Of a DNA stretch of 64,000 nucleotides, positions 1-8,532 are shown piece by piece. The notes beneath the pieces were generated by a model. That model saw only the letters and a list, made by a program, of their open reading frames with translations. It searched no databases and was not told where the DNA came from. The stretch comes from JBGPLJ01 sp035644395 (GTDB lineage Bacteria > Pseudomonadota > Gammaproteobacteria > Steroidobacterales > Steroidobacteraceae). Made by a program: the position numbers and the translations under genes. The stretch is taken from assembly GCA_035644395.1 (NCBI GenBank), contig DASQOR010000060.1, forward strand, positions 8,168-72,167, written 5' to 3'. Every line of letters starts with the position of its first letter. The stretch's first letter is position 1.

Positions 1-975
1 ATGCTCGATGCGCGGCTCACGGTGTCGCTCACGGCACTCAAGACGCGTGAGGGCAGCACGGCCATCGCGAACGGGCTCGCCTGGGGACAGAGCGTCGCCG
101 ACGCGATCCTCGCGTGGCGCAGCACCGACGGCTTCACGCCGGCGCCGCCGGCATTCGTCGGCGGCATGGGGGTGGGGCAATGGCGTCCCACGCCGCCCGC
201 CTTCGCACCGGGCATCGGTCCGCAGTTCGCGTACATGACACCGTGGGTGATGAGCGAACCGGGACAGTTTCGACCGGCCGGTCCGCCGGCACTGACGAGC
301 GACCAGTACACGACCGACTTCAATGAAACGAAGACCATGGGCAACATCACGAGCACCACGCGCACGCCGGACCAGACCATCTCTTCATGGTTCTGGGCCT
401 CGAGCACGGCGAGCTATCTGTGGAACCACGTGGCGCTCTCGCTCATGGATCGCTCGCACGGCGATGCAGATCACGACCGGCACGATCAGCATCGGTCGCC
501 GACGCTCGAGAACGCCCGCTTGCTCGCGCTCCTGAACCTCGCCATGGCCGATGCCGCGATCGGTTGCTGGGAGGCGAAATACACGTATGTGTTCTGGCGG
601 CCCATCACGGCGATTCCGCTCGCGGACACGGACGACAATCCCGCAACGGTTGCGGACCCCACGTGGAATACGTTGTTCCCAACGCCGGCGCATCCCGAAT
701 ATCCATCGGGTCACTCGTGCGTCAGCGGCGCCGCGGCCGGCGTGCTGGCGGACTTCTTTGGCGAGCACGCGCACATTCGCGTGACCTCGGATGTGATGCC
801 GGGCGTCGTTCGATCCTTCGACAGCTTCACGGATGCGCTCGATGAAGTGCAGAACGCCCGGATCTTCGCCGGCATTCACTTCCGCTCGGCCACGCGAGAT
901 GGTGGAGCACTCGGGGCGTCGGTCGCCGGGTTCGTGCTCGACAACGCGGCACAGCCTTTACGGCGCCAGCACTAG
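1..975 (+). CDS. Vanadium-dependent haloperoxidase-type (PAP2 superfamily) protein, N-terminus off window
   Basis: The 324 visible residues match the C-terminal catalytic part of bacterial vanadium haloperoxidase/PAP2 proteins. The vanadate or phosphate pocket is visible as KYTYVFWRPI around residue 190, the PSGHS motif around residue 236, and GIHFRSATRDG near residue 295, which supplies the catalytic His and an Arg. Family members are usually longer, about 430 residues, so the ATG at base 1 is probably internal and the true start lies upstream of the window. The product is likely secreted. Whether it oxidises halides or acts as an acid phosphatase cannot be told from these motifs. Confidence 0.85.
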   Translation: MLDARLTVSLTALKTREGSTAIANGLAWGQSVADAILAWRSTDGFTPAPPAFVGGMGVGQWRPTPPAFAPGIGPQFAYMTPWVMSEPGQFRPAGPPALTSDQYTTDFNETKTMGNITSTTRTPDQTISSWFWASSTASYLWNHVALSLMDRSHGDADHDRHDQHRSPTLENARLLALLNLAMADAAIGCWEAKYTYVFWRPITAIPLADTDDNPATVADPTWNTLFPTPAHPEYPSGHSCVSGAAAGVLADFFGEHAHIRVTSDVMPGVVRSFDSFTDALDEVQNARIFAGIHFRSATRDGGALGASVAGFVLDNAAQPLRRQH

Positions 976-1032
976 CGGGGTAGGCTGCGCGCCGTCCTGC
1001 TTACTCCAATCACAACAACGTAGGAATTCGAA

Positions 1033-1404
1033 ATGAAAATCAAGATGGGATTGATGTGCCTCGTGGCGGCGCTGTCGGTGCTGTTCGCGGGTACCGCGAG
1101 CGCCACGACGCTGCGTGTCATCGTCGTGCAGACGACCGATGTCGCGGGCTACGTGAAGTCGCTCCAGGAAGGCCAGGCAGTGCTCAAGGCGAAGGGAGGC
1201 ACCGGCACGATTCGCGCCTGGGTCGCGACATTCGCGGGTTCCGAGGCGGGCAGCGTCATCGTTTCGGTCGAGTACCCGAGCCTCGAAGCCCTGGCGAAGG
1301 ACACGGCGATGATGAAGAGCGATGCGGAACTCAAGGCCTGGATGCAGAAGCTCGGCACGATGCGCAAGATCGTGTCGGATAGCATCTACGAAGAGCTGAA
1401 GTAA
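1033..1404 (+). CDS. Small secreted protein of unknown function
   Basis: This 123-residue product has a classical signal peptide: a Lys-rich start, a hydrophobic stretch and an Ala-x-Ala site near residue 25. The mature part of about 98 residues alternates strands and helices and has a repeated 'VIVVQT..VAGYVKSLQEG' then 'IVSVEYPSLEALAKD' pattern. That resembles the small ferredoxin-like alpha/beta fold of antibiotic-biosynthesis-monooxygenase-like proteins, but no catalytic residues are recognised. A TAGGA ribosome site lies 8 bases before the ATG. The gene follows the haloperoxidase-like gene by about 60 bases and may be cotranscribed with it. Confidence 0.75.
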   Translation: MKIKMGLMCLVAALSVLFAGTASATTLRVIVVQTTDVAGYVKSLQEGQAVLKAKGGTGTIRAWVATFAGSEAGSVIVSVEYPSLEALAKDTAMMKSDAELKAWMQKLGTMRKIVSDSIYEELK

Positions 1405-1447
1405 GAAAAAAAATCGCGGGTGGGCGTCTTCCCTGACGCCCGCCCGC
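1405..1447 (-). terminator. Intrinsic terminator of the beta-propeller lipoprotein gene
   Basis: A 13-bp stem with a single G-U-type mismatch (1416-1428 paired with 1435-1447) encloses a 6-base loop. On the minus strand it is followed directly by GATTTTTTTT, a run of eight Ts. It lies 10 bases past the stop of the minus-strand gene that ends at 1458. It may also limit read-through from the plus-strand gene ending at 1404. Confidence 0.85.
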
Positions 1448-1457
1448 TTCCTTTGAC

Positions 1458-3731
1458 CTACGGCGCCGCGCCCGCCTGGATCCACGCGCGGACCATGTTG
1501 ATCGTCGCCTGGTCGAGGTACGGCGGTCCGTTGGCGGGCATGCGCACGCCGACCGTCTGCGTTCCTTCCAGCTTGTGGATGATGTAGCTGTTATCCGGGT
1601 CGCCCGGTAGCACGCGCTTGAGCGCTGCCTCATTCACACTCGTGACGTTGATGAGCGCCGCAGCCGTATTCGCCTCACTCGTCAGGTTCATCGAGCCCGG
1701 CAGCGCACCGCCCACGCCCGTGTGACAGCCCGAACAACGCGGCGTGAAGATGGTGGTCTGCAGCTGCGCAAGCGTCACCGGCACGACGTTCGCCACCGTG
1801 ACGTTCACCGCGGCTGAAGTCGTGGAGTTGGCCGCCGCATCCTTCGCGACCGCGGTCAGGACGAACGCGCCATCCGCAACGGCCGTGGTGTCCCAGTTCA
1901 CCGAGTAAGGAGCCGTCGTGTCGACGCCGAGCGAGGTGGCACCGGCGAAGAACTCGACTTGCGTCACGCCGATGTTGTCCGCGGCATTCGCCGAGACTGC
2001 GATGGTGCCGCTCACGTTACCCGCAGGCGGCGCGGTCAGCGCAACCGTCGGGGGCGTGACGTCCGGTGGCGGCGCGACATTCGCCACCGTCACCGAGACT
2101 ACAGCCGATGTCGTCGTGTTGCCGGCCGCATCCTTGGCAACGGCCGTGAGCGAGAAGACGCCGTTCGCGCTCGCGGTCGTGTTCCAGTCGACCGAGTAAG
2201 GCGCCGTGGTATCGACGCCGAGCGACGTCGTGCCCGCAAAGAATTCCACCTGCGTGACGCCCGTGTCGTCCGCGGCGGTCGCCGAGACCGCCACCGTGCC
2301 GGTGACATTGCCCGCAGCCGGTGCGGTCAACGCGACGGTCGGCGCCACGATGTCGGGCGGCGTCGCGCCGAGATCGATGCGTCCGTAGAGGCCGTCCACT
2401 TCATCCGCAATACCGGCGGCGAAGAACAGCGTGCCGACCGGCTGGTTGCGCGCGCCATTGCCGAACGCGATGCCCCAGAGGCCGGGCGACGCGATCGGAG
2501 TGCCGCCGGCGTCGAGGAGCGCTCCCATGACCGCGCCCGTCGTCGGGTTGTAGCCGTGGATGGTGCCATCGCCGAAGTTGCCGATGAGGAGCGAACCGCC
2601 GAGCGTGCCGAAGCTTGCCGGCGCCATCGTGATGCCCCATGGCGCATTCAAGTCGCCGCCGGTTGGCACCAGGTGGATGACGAGCGTACCGGCCAGGTCG
2701 AACACGTTCACGACGCCGAGCCCCGCGCCCACCACTTCGTCGTTCGACACCGCGTCCTTCTTCGCGTACGCGATGACGATGCGGGTCGTGCCGCCGATGC
2801 TGACGGCCTGGATGCCGAATGGCGAATACTCGGCGGGCAGCGTCGCGTCCGTGAAGCCGCCGGCCACCGTGACCTTGGTGAAGGTCGCATCGAACACGTC
2901 GATCTTGCCGTTCTTGAAGTCGGCGGCGTAGAGGAGATTCGCCGTACCATTGTTCGCGATCGCGAGGCCCGTATACGAGGCGCCGCCCGCGGCGTCGTCA
3001 TAACCGATCAGGGCATGTGTCTGGTCGACGGTCGGAGCCCAGCCGAGGATCGTGCCACCCTGACCGGCGAAGATGAAACGCGCGGGCGCCGTGGTCGTAC
3101 CGTTCGTCACCATGAAGTCCGTGGTGCTCGTGCTATTGACGATGCCGGTGGCATCGGCGGCGCCATTGGCGCCTGCCGGCAGGTTCACGACGAGCGGAAT
3201 GATGTTGGCGTTGCCGTCATAGAGCGTCGAGGTCTGCGTGGCGTTGTTCGCCACCCAGACGGGGGCGCCCGGTGCGAACACGATGCCCCAGGGATTCTTG
3301 AGGTTGACATCGTTGTTCACGGAGTTGACCGCGCCGTCCGAAACGAGGCTGCTCATCGAGAACGCGCTCGGCGCGTTGATCGTGAGCGTCGCCGACTGGG
3401 CCGTGCTCGCGCCATACGCGCCGCCTGTGCAAGTGATCGTGTACGTCTGCGTGCCGATCGCCGTCGGCGTGATGACTTGCGTGCCGCCCGCGCTTTGTGC
3501 GCCGGTCCATGCGCCGCTCGCCGTGCAACCGGTGCCGTTCGTCGTCCAGGTGAGCGTCGAGCTCTGACCGAGCGTGATGGTCGACGGTTGCAAGCTGATT
3601 GTCACCGTTGCGGGTGGAGTCCCACCGCCGCCGCCGTAGCTTCCGCCGCCGCAGGCGGCCGTAAGTACCGTGAGAATCGCCAGAGTCCATTGCTGTGCCG
3701 CACGCCGGCCCAGTCGGTAAAACATGCCCAT
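1458..3731 (-). CDS. Lipoprotein with TIGR03118-type beta-propeller, two Ig-like repeats and C-terminal cytochrome-c-like domain
   Basis: The 757-residue product starts with a lipoprotein signal (LTAAC, Cys27) and a Gly-rich linker, then an Ig-like segment (about 42-118). A propeller-like TIGR03118 region follows (about 123-455, with NPWGI and NAPWGI strands). Next come two near-identical Ig-like domains (458-552 and 555-650). The C-terminal module (651-757) has a CSGCH haem-binding motif at 667-670 with its preceding Cys and His, and a DPDNSYIIHKLEG segment typical of planctomycete-type cytochrome domains. The domain order suggests an exported, possibly surface-exposed haem protein. The C-terminal module is shared with the divergent neighbour at 3911, so the two may act in the same process. 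The substrate is unknown. Confidence 0.85.
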   Translation of the reverse strand: MGMFYRLGRRAAQQWTLAILTVLTAACGGGSYGGGGGTPPATVTISLQPSTITLGQSSTLTWTTNGTGCTASGAWTGAQSAGGTQVITPTAIGTQTYTITCTGGAYGASTAQSATLTINAPSAFSMSSLVSDGAVNSVNNDVNLKNPWGIVFAPGAPVWVANNATQTSTLYDGNANIIPLVVNLPAGANGAADATGIVNSTSTTDFMVTNGTTTAPARFIFAGQGGTILGWAPTVDQTHALIGYDDAAGGASYTGLAIANNGTANLLYAADFKNGKIDVFDATFTKVTVAGGFTDATLPAEYSPFGIQAVSIGGTTRIVIAYAKKDAVSNDEVVGAGLGVVNVFDLAGTLVIHLVPTGGDLNAPWGITMAPASFGTLGGSLLIGNFGDGTIHGYNPTTGAVMGALLDAGGTPIASPGLWGIAFGNGARNQPVGTLFFAAGIADEVDGLYGRIDLGATPPDIVAPTVALTAPAAGNVTGTVAVSATAADDTGVTQVEFFAGTTSLGVDTTAPYSVDWNTTASANGVFSLTAVAKDAAGNTTTSAVVSVTVANVAPPPDVTPPTVALTAPPAGNVSGTIAVSANAADNIGVTQVEFFAGATSLGVDTTAPYSVNWDTTAVADGAFVLTAVAKDAAANSTTSAAVNVTVANVVPVTLAQLQTTIFTPRCSGCHTGVGGALPGSMNLTSEANTAAALINVTSVNEAALKRVLPGDPDNSYIIHKLEGTQTVGVRMPANGPPYLDQATINMVRAWIQAGAAP
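1782..2345 (-). repeat. Tandem Ig-domain coding repeat
   Basis: The coding sequence for residues 463-552 (about 2076-2345) and 560-650 (about 1782-2054) of the lipoprotein is a diverged direct repeat. Both copies encode the same GVTQVEFFAG and LGVDTTAPYSV strings. This is an internal domain duplication in the gene, not a mobile element. Confidence 0.8.
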
Positions 3732-3906
3732 GCTCGCTCCTTTGCGTTTCGCCTAATTGCACGCTCGGTGGTTGTGAGTCCCTGATGGCCCGTTTTGGGT
3801 TTTGCCGAAATCGCAAATCGAAATTAAAGCTGTGGCGTCGCAAACAGATGAAACCCCGGGCCCGCCTCGCGGGCACGTACCGGAACACTTCATCTCGTGG
3901 CGAGGC

Positions 3907-3954
3907 CTTCATGCGTCCGCGTTTGGCGACCTTCATGCGTCCGCGTTTGGCGAC
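3907..3954 (+). repeat. Perfect 24-bp tandem duplication at a lipoprotein start
   Basis: The 24-base unit at 3907-3930 is repeated exactly at 3931-3954. Each copy contains an in-frame ATG and encodes FMRPRLAT. The duplication therefore creates two possible start codons (3911 and 3935) eight codons apart in front of the lipoprotein signal. Confidence 0.9.
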
Positions 3955-4777
3955 AACGAGCGTGCTGCTCGTGCTTGCCGGCTGTGCCGGTAACGGCGAA
4001 GGACTGGACGAAAACGGCCAGCCCATCAACGGCGGACCGCAGCCGCTGCTCCCCGACCTGCAATCGATCCAGGACCAGGTGTTCACGCCGATCTGTACCG
4101 CGTGCCACGCCGGTGCGGCGGCGCCGCTCGGCTTCCGGCTCGACGCCGCGTCGTCGTACGCGATGCTCGTCAACACCCCGAGCGCCGAAGTGCCATCGCT
4201 CATGCGCGTCTCGCCGGGCAATCCCGATGCGAGCTACATCATCCAGAAGCTCGAAGGCCACGCGGCCGTCGGCGGGCAGATGCCGCTCGGCGGGCCGTAC
4301 CTGCCGCAATCGACCATCGATGTGATCCGCCAATGGATTTCCGACGGCGCGCAACCGACTGCCGCCGCCGGCGGCAACGCAAGCGCGACGAGTCTGCGGG
4401 CCATCGCGCCGATGACGGACCAGGTGCTGACGCAGGCGCCGCGTGAATTGCTGGTGGCGGCGAACGGCGAGCTCAACGTGACGCAGCTCGAGGCGGGCGC
4501 CGTCACGCTCGTCCGCAGCGGCGGCGACGGAACCTTCGACGACGGCAACGAAATCACGGTCGAGGGCCTGCGGGTTTCGATTCGCTCGCTGGCACCGACG
4601 GTGGTCGTCATCAAGGCGCCCACGGACGAGTGGCCGGCCGATCGCTATCAGCTGCGCATCGCGGGCCGCGGCGCCTTTGCCGTGACCAATGTCTCGGGCA
4701 ACGCCATCGACGGCGCCGCCACCGGCCGCGGCGCGAGCGATTTCGTCACCGAGTTCACCGTGGGGTCGACGCCATGA
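3911..4777 (+). CDS. Lipoprotein with cytochrome-c-like CxxCH domain and C-terminal Ig-like domain
   Basis: Counting from the second ATG (3935), the protein has a short signal with lipobox VLAGC at Cys17. A haem motif ICTACH at 53-58 follows, inside a domain with the string NPDASYIIQKLEG. That domain is clearly homologous to the C-terminus of the divergently encoded propeller lipoprotein. The remaining C-terminal half resembles a bacterial Ig-like domain (LTQAPRELLVAANGE...). The first ATG at 3911 adds eight duplicated residues; 3935 gives the more normal lipoprotein signal, so the start is uncertain. The stop overlaps the start of the porin-like gene (ATGA), so the two are translationally coupled. 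Confidence 0.85.
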   Translation: MRPRLATFMRPRLATTSVLLVLAGCAGNGEGLDENGQPINGGPQPLLPDLQSIQDQVFTPICTACHAGAAAPLGFRLDAASSYAMLVNTPSAEVPSLMRVSPGNPDASYIIQKLEGHAAVGGQMPLGGPYLPQSTIDVIRQWISDGAQPTAAAGGNASATSLRAIAPMTDQVLTQAPRELLVAANGELNVTQLEAGAVTLVRSGGDGTFDDGNEITVEGLRVSIRSLAPTVVVIKAPTDEWPADRYQLRIAGRGAFAVTNVSGNAIDGAATGRGASDFVTEFTVGSTP

Positions 4778-5856
4778 GAGTTGCGGGCCTTTGGTTGTTG
4801 CTCAGTGCGATGCTTGCGCCGCTCGGCGCGCACGCCGAACCCTACTTCGCCGTGCGACAGGGATTGAAATGCGTCACGTGTCACGTGAATCCCACGGGCG
4901 GCGGCATGCGCAATGCGTTCGGCGAAACCTGGAGCCAGACGGTGTTGCCGGCGCGCACGCTCGACTTCGGCGCCAACGCGCCCTGGATGGGCGAGATCAC
5001 ACGCTACCTCGCCGTCGGCGGCAATCTCCGGGCCGACGCCTCCCACACGCGCATTCCGAACGAAGATTCGCAATCCTCGTTCGATCTCGAGGAACTGCGT
5101 GCGTATGTCGACGTGCGGGTGATTCCGGATCGACTCTCTCTCTATATCGACCAGCGCCTCGCGCCGGGCTCGAGCACGAATGCGGAAGCCTACGGACGCT
5201 TCTGGTTCGGCAACCAGCGCTACTACGTCAAGGCGGGACAGATGTTCCTGCCGTATGGACTGAGGCTTCAGGACGATTCGGCCTTCGTCCGCCAGGCGCC
5301 GGGCATCAACTTCGCAACGCCCGATCGCGGCGTCGAGTTCGGGCTCGAGACCGCTGCGTGGAGCGCGCAGGTCGCCGTCACGAATGGCTCCGCCGGCGGA
5401 CCGGAAACGGACAACGGCAAGCAGCTGAGCCTCAGGGTCGAGCACGTGAACTCCCGCTGGCGCCTGGGTGCGAGCTTCAACAACAACCACACCGACGTCG
5501 GCGACCGGCAGATGCAGAACATTTTTGCGGGCGTTCGCACGGGGCCCATCGCGTGGCTCGGCGAGGTCGACTACATCGACGACGAGAGTCTCCTGCCGAA
5601 GCGCAAGCAATGGGCCGGCCTCATCGAGGCCGACTGGAACCTCGCGAAGGGCCACAACCTGAAGCTCACGGCCGAGGAATTCGATCCCGACGCGGACATC
5701 GACGAGGACGAGCAGGTGCGCTACAGCCTCGTCTGGGAATACGTACCGATCCAGTTCGCCCAGCTGCGGCTCGGCTATCGTTACTACGACGGCATTCCGC
5801 AGAACGACCGGCAGAATCGGCAGCTCGTCTTCCTGCAGTTCAACGGCTACTTCTAG
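4774..5856 (+). CDS. Outer-membrane porin-like protein with N-terminal CxxCH haem motif
   Basis: The 360-residue product has a signal peptide cleaved after the AHA at about residue 21. A haem motif (CVTCH, 33-37) follows within LKCVTCHVNPTGGGMRN, then a stretch with many alternating aromatic and polar strands ending in QFNGYF. A terminal Phe is the usual signature for assembly of outer-membrane barrels. The mix suggests a barrel carrying a covalently bound haem, a simple form of porin-cytochrome. Translation starts at the ATGA overlap with the preceding haem lipoprotein, so they are probably partners. Electron transfer across the outer membrane is an inference; a barrel with an unused CxxCH is possible. 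Confidence 0.75.
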   Translation: MRVAGLWLLLSAMLAPLGAHAEPYFAVRQGLKCVTCHVNPTGGGMRNAFGETWSQTVLPARTLDFGANAPWMGEITRYLAVGGNLRADASHTRIPNEDSQSSFDLEELRAYVDVRVIPDRLSLYIDQRLAPGSSTNAEAYGRFWFGNQRYYVKAGQMFLPYGLRLQDDSAFVRQAPGINFATPDRGVEFGLETAAWSAQVAVTNGSAGGPETDNGKQLSLRVEHVNSRWRLGASFNNNHTDVGDRQMQNIFAGVRTGPIAWLGEVDYIDDESLLPKRKQWAGLIEADWNLAKGHNLKLTAEEFDPDADIDEDEQVRYSLVWEYVPIQFAQLRLGYRYYDGIPQNDRQNRQLVFLQFNGYF

Positions 5857-5915
5857 CAAACCGCTGCAACGCGGCGTACAGTTGCCCCGCCCAAAAAAAA
5901 TAACCAGGGGGCGAT

Positions 5916-7487
5916 ATGCAGCAGACGACCGCGCAGGCTTCGGGTGCTCATCAGAGCGACGATTCCCGGCTCGAGAGCCTTGGCTATAAACCGCAGCTCA
6001 ACCGCGTACTCAGCTACTTCGGCAACTTCGCCGTTGCCTTCACATATCTTTCACCGATGGTGGGCATCTACTCCCTCTTCGTCCTCGGCGTCGGCAGCGG
6101 CGGGCCCGCCTATGTCTGGCTCACGTGGATCCCCGTCGTCGGCATGCTGTTCGTCGCGCTCGTGTTCGGCGAACTCGCGAGCCACTACCCCGTCGCCGGC
6201 GCGCTTTACCAGTACAGCAAGTTTTCAGCAGGCCCGAAGTACGGCTGGTTCGTCGGCTGGGTCTACGGGCTCGCGCTCCTCATCACCGTGGCCGCGGTCG
6301 ATACGGGCGTCGTGAGCTACGTCGCGGCGCTGACGCACAACGGGTTCGGCTGGAATCTCGATCCTGCCAACAATCAGACGATCCTCGCGGTGACCGTCGT
6401 GCTGCTTGCGGTGCAGACGGCACTCAACATCACGGGCGCCCAGGTCATGGGGCGAGTCGCGAAATTCGGCGTCTATGTCGAGATCATCGGCACGCTCGGC
6501 ATCGCGATCATTCTTGCTGTGCACGGGTTCAACCACGGCTTCGACTTCCTCTTCACGACGCAGGGCGTCGAGAATGCCGCGACCAATCCGACGGGCCTCG
6601 ACTTCGGCGGCCACTGGCTCACGGGCGCGGCGCTCATCTCCGTACTCGCGCCGGTCTACATCTTCTACGGCTTCGAAGCGGCCGGCGATATCTCGGAAGA
6701 AACCAAGGACGCCGGCGTCCAGGTGCCCCGCGCGATGCGCTGGGCATTGATCTGGGGCGGTGTGTCCTCGTTCATCCTGATCGCGGCGCTGCTCCTCGCG
6801 ATGCCGGCGGTCGATCCGGTGAAGGCCACCGTCGCCGGCGGCGGCGTGCCGTTCATCCTGTCGTCGCTTCCGGGCTGGCTGCAGGATTTCCTCCTGCTCA
6901 TGATCGTGTTCGCCTTCTTCTCCTGCGGCACCTCGATCCAGGGTGCGGGTAGCCGGCTCATGTTCTCGTACGCGCGCGACGGCGCCTTGCCGGCCTCGCC
7001 CTGGGTCGCGAAAGTGAGCGATCACTTCAAGACGCCGGTGAACGCGCTGCTCGCGGGCTCGGTCGTCACGGTGCTCTTCGTGCTGCTCGTGTACGCGACA
7101 CCCGAGAACGACATCCACATCGGCTTCATCACTTATCCGGCGCACATCAATGCGCTGGTGTCGCTCGTCTCCTTCGGCGTCAGCGGTATCTACTTCGCGT
7201 TCCTGCTCACGGTGATCGCCGCGATCATCGCGAAGGGGCGCGGCTGGAAGCCGGAGGGACGATTCCAGCTCGGCAAATGGCGGGGCCCGGTCTACTTCCT
7301 CGCCGCGACGTATCTGGGACTCATGCTCCTGAACGTGGTCGCGCCGACGGGACTCACGAGCCCGCGCGGCTCGTTCAACCTCGACTGGATCACGCTGCTC
7401 GTCATGGCGATCATCAGCATCGCGGGCGCGCTCTATCTCTTCATTGCGCGTCCGGACAAGAGGGTACAGGAACGCTCGAGGCGCTAG
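5916..7487 (+). CDS. APC-family amino acid permease
   Basis: The 523-residue protein has about 12 hydrophobic segments and the layout of amino acid-polyamine-organocation permeases. The first segment (NFAVAFTYLSPMVGIYSLF) carries a glycine-rich break, and the conserved FYGFEAAGDISEETKDA string lies around residue 250. The ATG at 5916 follows a strong AGGGGG ribosome site. It should import an amino acid or related solute across the inner membrane with protons, or by exchange. The substrate cannot be predicted. It stands alone between the porin and the hydrolase gene. Confidence 0.88.
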   Translation: MQQTTAQASGAHQSDDSRLESLGYKPQLNRVLSYFGNFAVAFTYLSPMVGIYSLFVLGVGSGGPAYVWLTWIPVVGMLFVALVFGELASHYPVAGALYQYSKFSAGPKYGWFVGWVYGLALLITVAAVDTGVVSYVAALTHNGFGWNLDPANNQTILAVTVVLLAVQTALNITGAQVMGRVAKFGVYVEIIGTLGIAIILAVHGFNHGFDFLFTTQGVENAATNPTGLDFGGHWLTGAALISVLAPVYIFYGFEAAGDISEETKDAGVQVPRAMRWALIWGGVSSFILIAALLLAMPAVDPVKATVAGGGVPFILSSLPGWLQDFLLLMIVFAFFSCGTSIQGAGSRLMFSYARDGALPASPWVAKVSDHFKTPVNALLAGSVVTVLFVLLVYATPENDIHIGFITYPAHINALVSLVSFGVSGIYFAFLLTVIAAIIAKGRGWKPEGRFQLGKWRGPVYFLAATYLGLMLLNVVAPTGLTSPRGSFNLDWITLLVMAIISIAGALYLFIARPDKRVQERSRR

Positions 7488-7561
7488 CCACCGGCGCCGG
7501 TTTCGGCGACTACATGCGGCGGGCCTCGGGCGGCCCGCCGGGCCACAACAAGGAGGAAGTC

Positions 7562-8512
7562 ATGGCAACACCCCTGTTGATGATGAGCAATCGCAATAAG
7601 GACGGCGACGGCCTCGGTGACCGCATCGCCGCCATGCGTTACTACGAGTTCAAGGCCGGCAAGCTCGGCAGCATCAAGAGCTGGACCGAGATGTCGCAGG
7701 CGGACTTCACCAAGCGCCTGCAGGCGGTCGCGAGCAACTTTCCGCTGGTGCCCGACGACCAGAACGAGCAGCAGCGGCACGTGTCCGTGTTCGTGCACGG
7801 CTTCAACAACACCTGGGTCGAATCCGCCGAGCGCTACGCGCAGATCCATGAAGAGCTGTTCGACGAGCGCGACCTCGGCGCGCCCATTCTCTTTGCCTGG
7901 CCGTCGAACGGCTCGGCCGCGGGCTACCTGCCGGATCGGGAGGATGCCCGCGCCTGCTCGAAGGCCTTCGCGCTCGAGCTGGTCGGCCTCCACGATCACC
8001 TGCGGAAAATGCAGTCGCTCGCGGCGAGCACCCAGGACCCGGCCAAAGGCTGCCGCGCGAAGATCTCGATCATCGCGCACAGCATGGGCAACTTCGTCAC
8101 GCAGAAGGCGCTGGCCGTCGCGGCGAAGCAGCTCAACAGTCCGCAGCTCCTGACGCTCGTTACGCAACTCGCGATGGTCGCGGCCGACGTCGACAACGAT
8201 CTCTTCCAGAAGGACAAGGCGACGGAGTCGGATGGTTCGCTCATGGCCAATGTCTGCTATCGCATCGGCGCGCTCTACACGGGGCTCGACCAGGTGCTCG
8301 GGGCGTCCGCCGGCCTCAAGCACTTCGGTACGCGCCGACTTGGCCGCAGCGGTCTCGCCGACCGCTCGAACGTCTGGGATAACGTATTCGACCACGACGT
8401 GACGGCGCTGCTCGACACCAGGAAGAACATCCACTCGGGAGTCTTTCTTTCGCCGAAGGCGATGGATCTGCTCGAGGAAGTGCTGCGCGGCGTCGATCGC
8501 GGCCAGCTGTAG
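7562..8512 (+). CDS. Alpha/beta hydrolase (DUF900 type)
   Basis: The 316-residue protein has the oxyanion strand VFVHGFNNTW (about 78-87) and the nucleophile elbow IIAHSMGNFVTQKAL (about 175-190) of DUF900/esterase-lipase proteins. The late His is likely in the VFDHDVTALL stretch near residue 280. No signal peptide is visible, so it is probably cytoplasmic. The start at 7562 is supported by AAGGAGG at 7550-7556. An in-frame extension upstream would run inside the permease gene and is rejected. The substrate is unknown. Confidence 0.85.
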   Translation: MATPLLMMSNRNKDGDGLGDRIAAMRYYEFKAGKLGSIKSWTEMSQADFTKRLQAVASNFPLVPDDQNEQQRHVSVFVHGFNNTWVESAERYAQIHEELFDERDLGAPILFAWPSNGSAAGYLPDREDARACSKAFALELVGLHDHLRKMQSLAASTQDPAKGCRAKISIIAHSMGNFVTQKALAVAAKQLNSPQLLTLVTQLAMVAADVDNDLFQKDKATESDGSLMANVCYRIGALYTGLDQVLGASAGLKHFGTRRLGRSGLADRSNVWDNVFDHDVTALLDTRKNIHSGVFLSPKAMDLLEEVLRGVDRGQL

Positions 8513-8532
8513 CGGAACGCGGGGGCGGCTCG

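Noticed and set aside
1959..3785. Long open frame antisense to the propeller lipoprotein
   Set aside because: Composition is typical of an antisense shadow, and the lipoprotein with its terminator is well supported.
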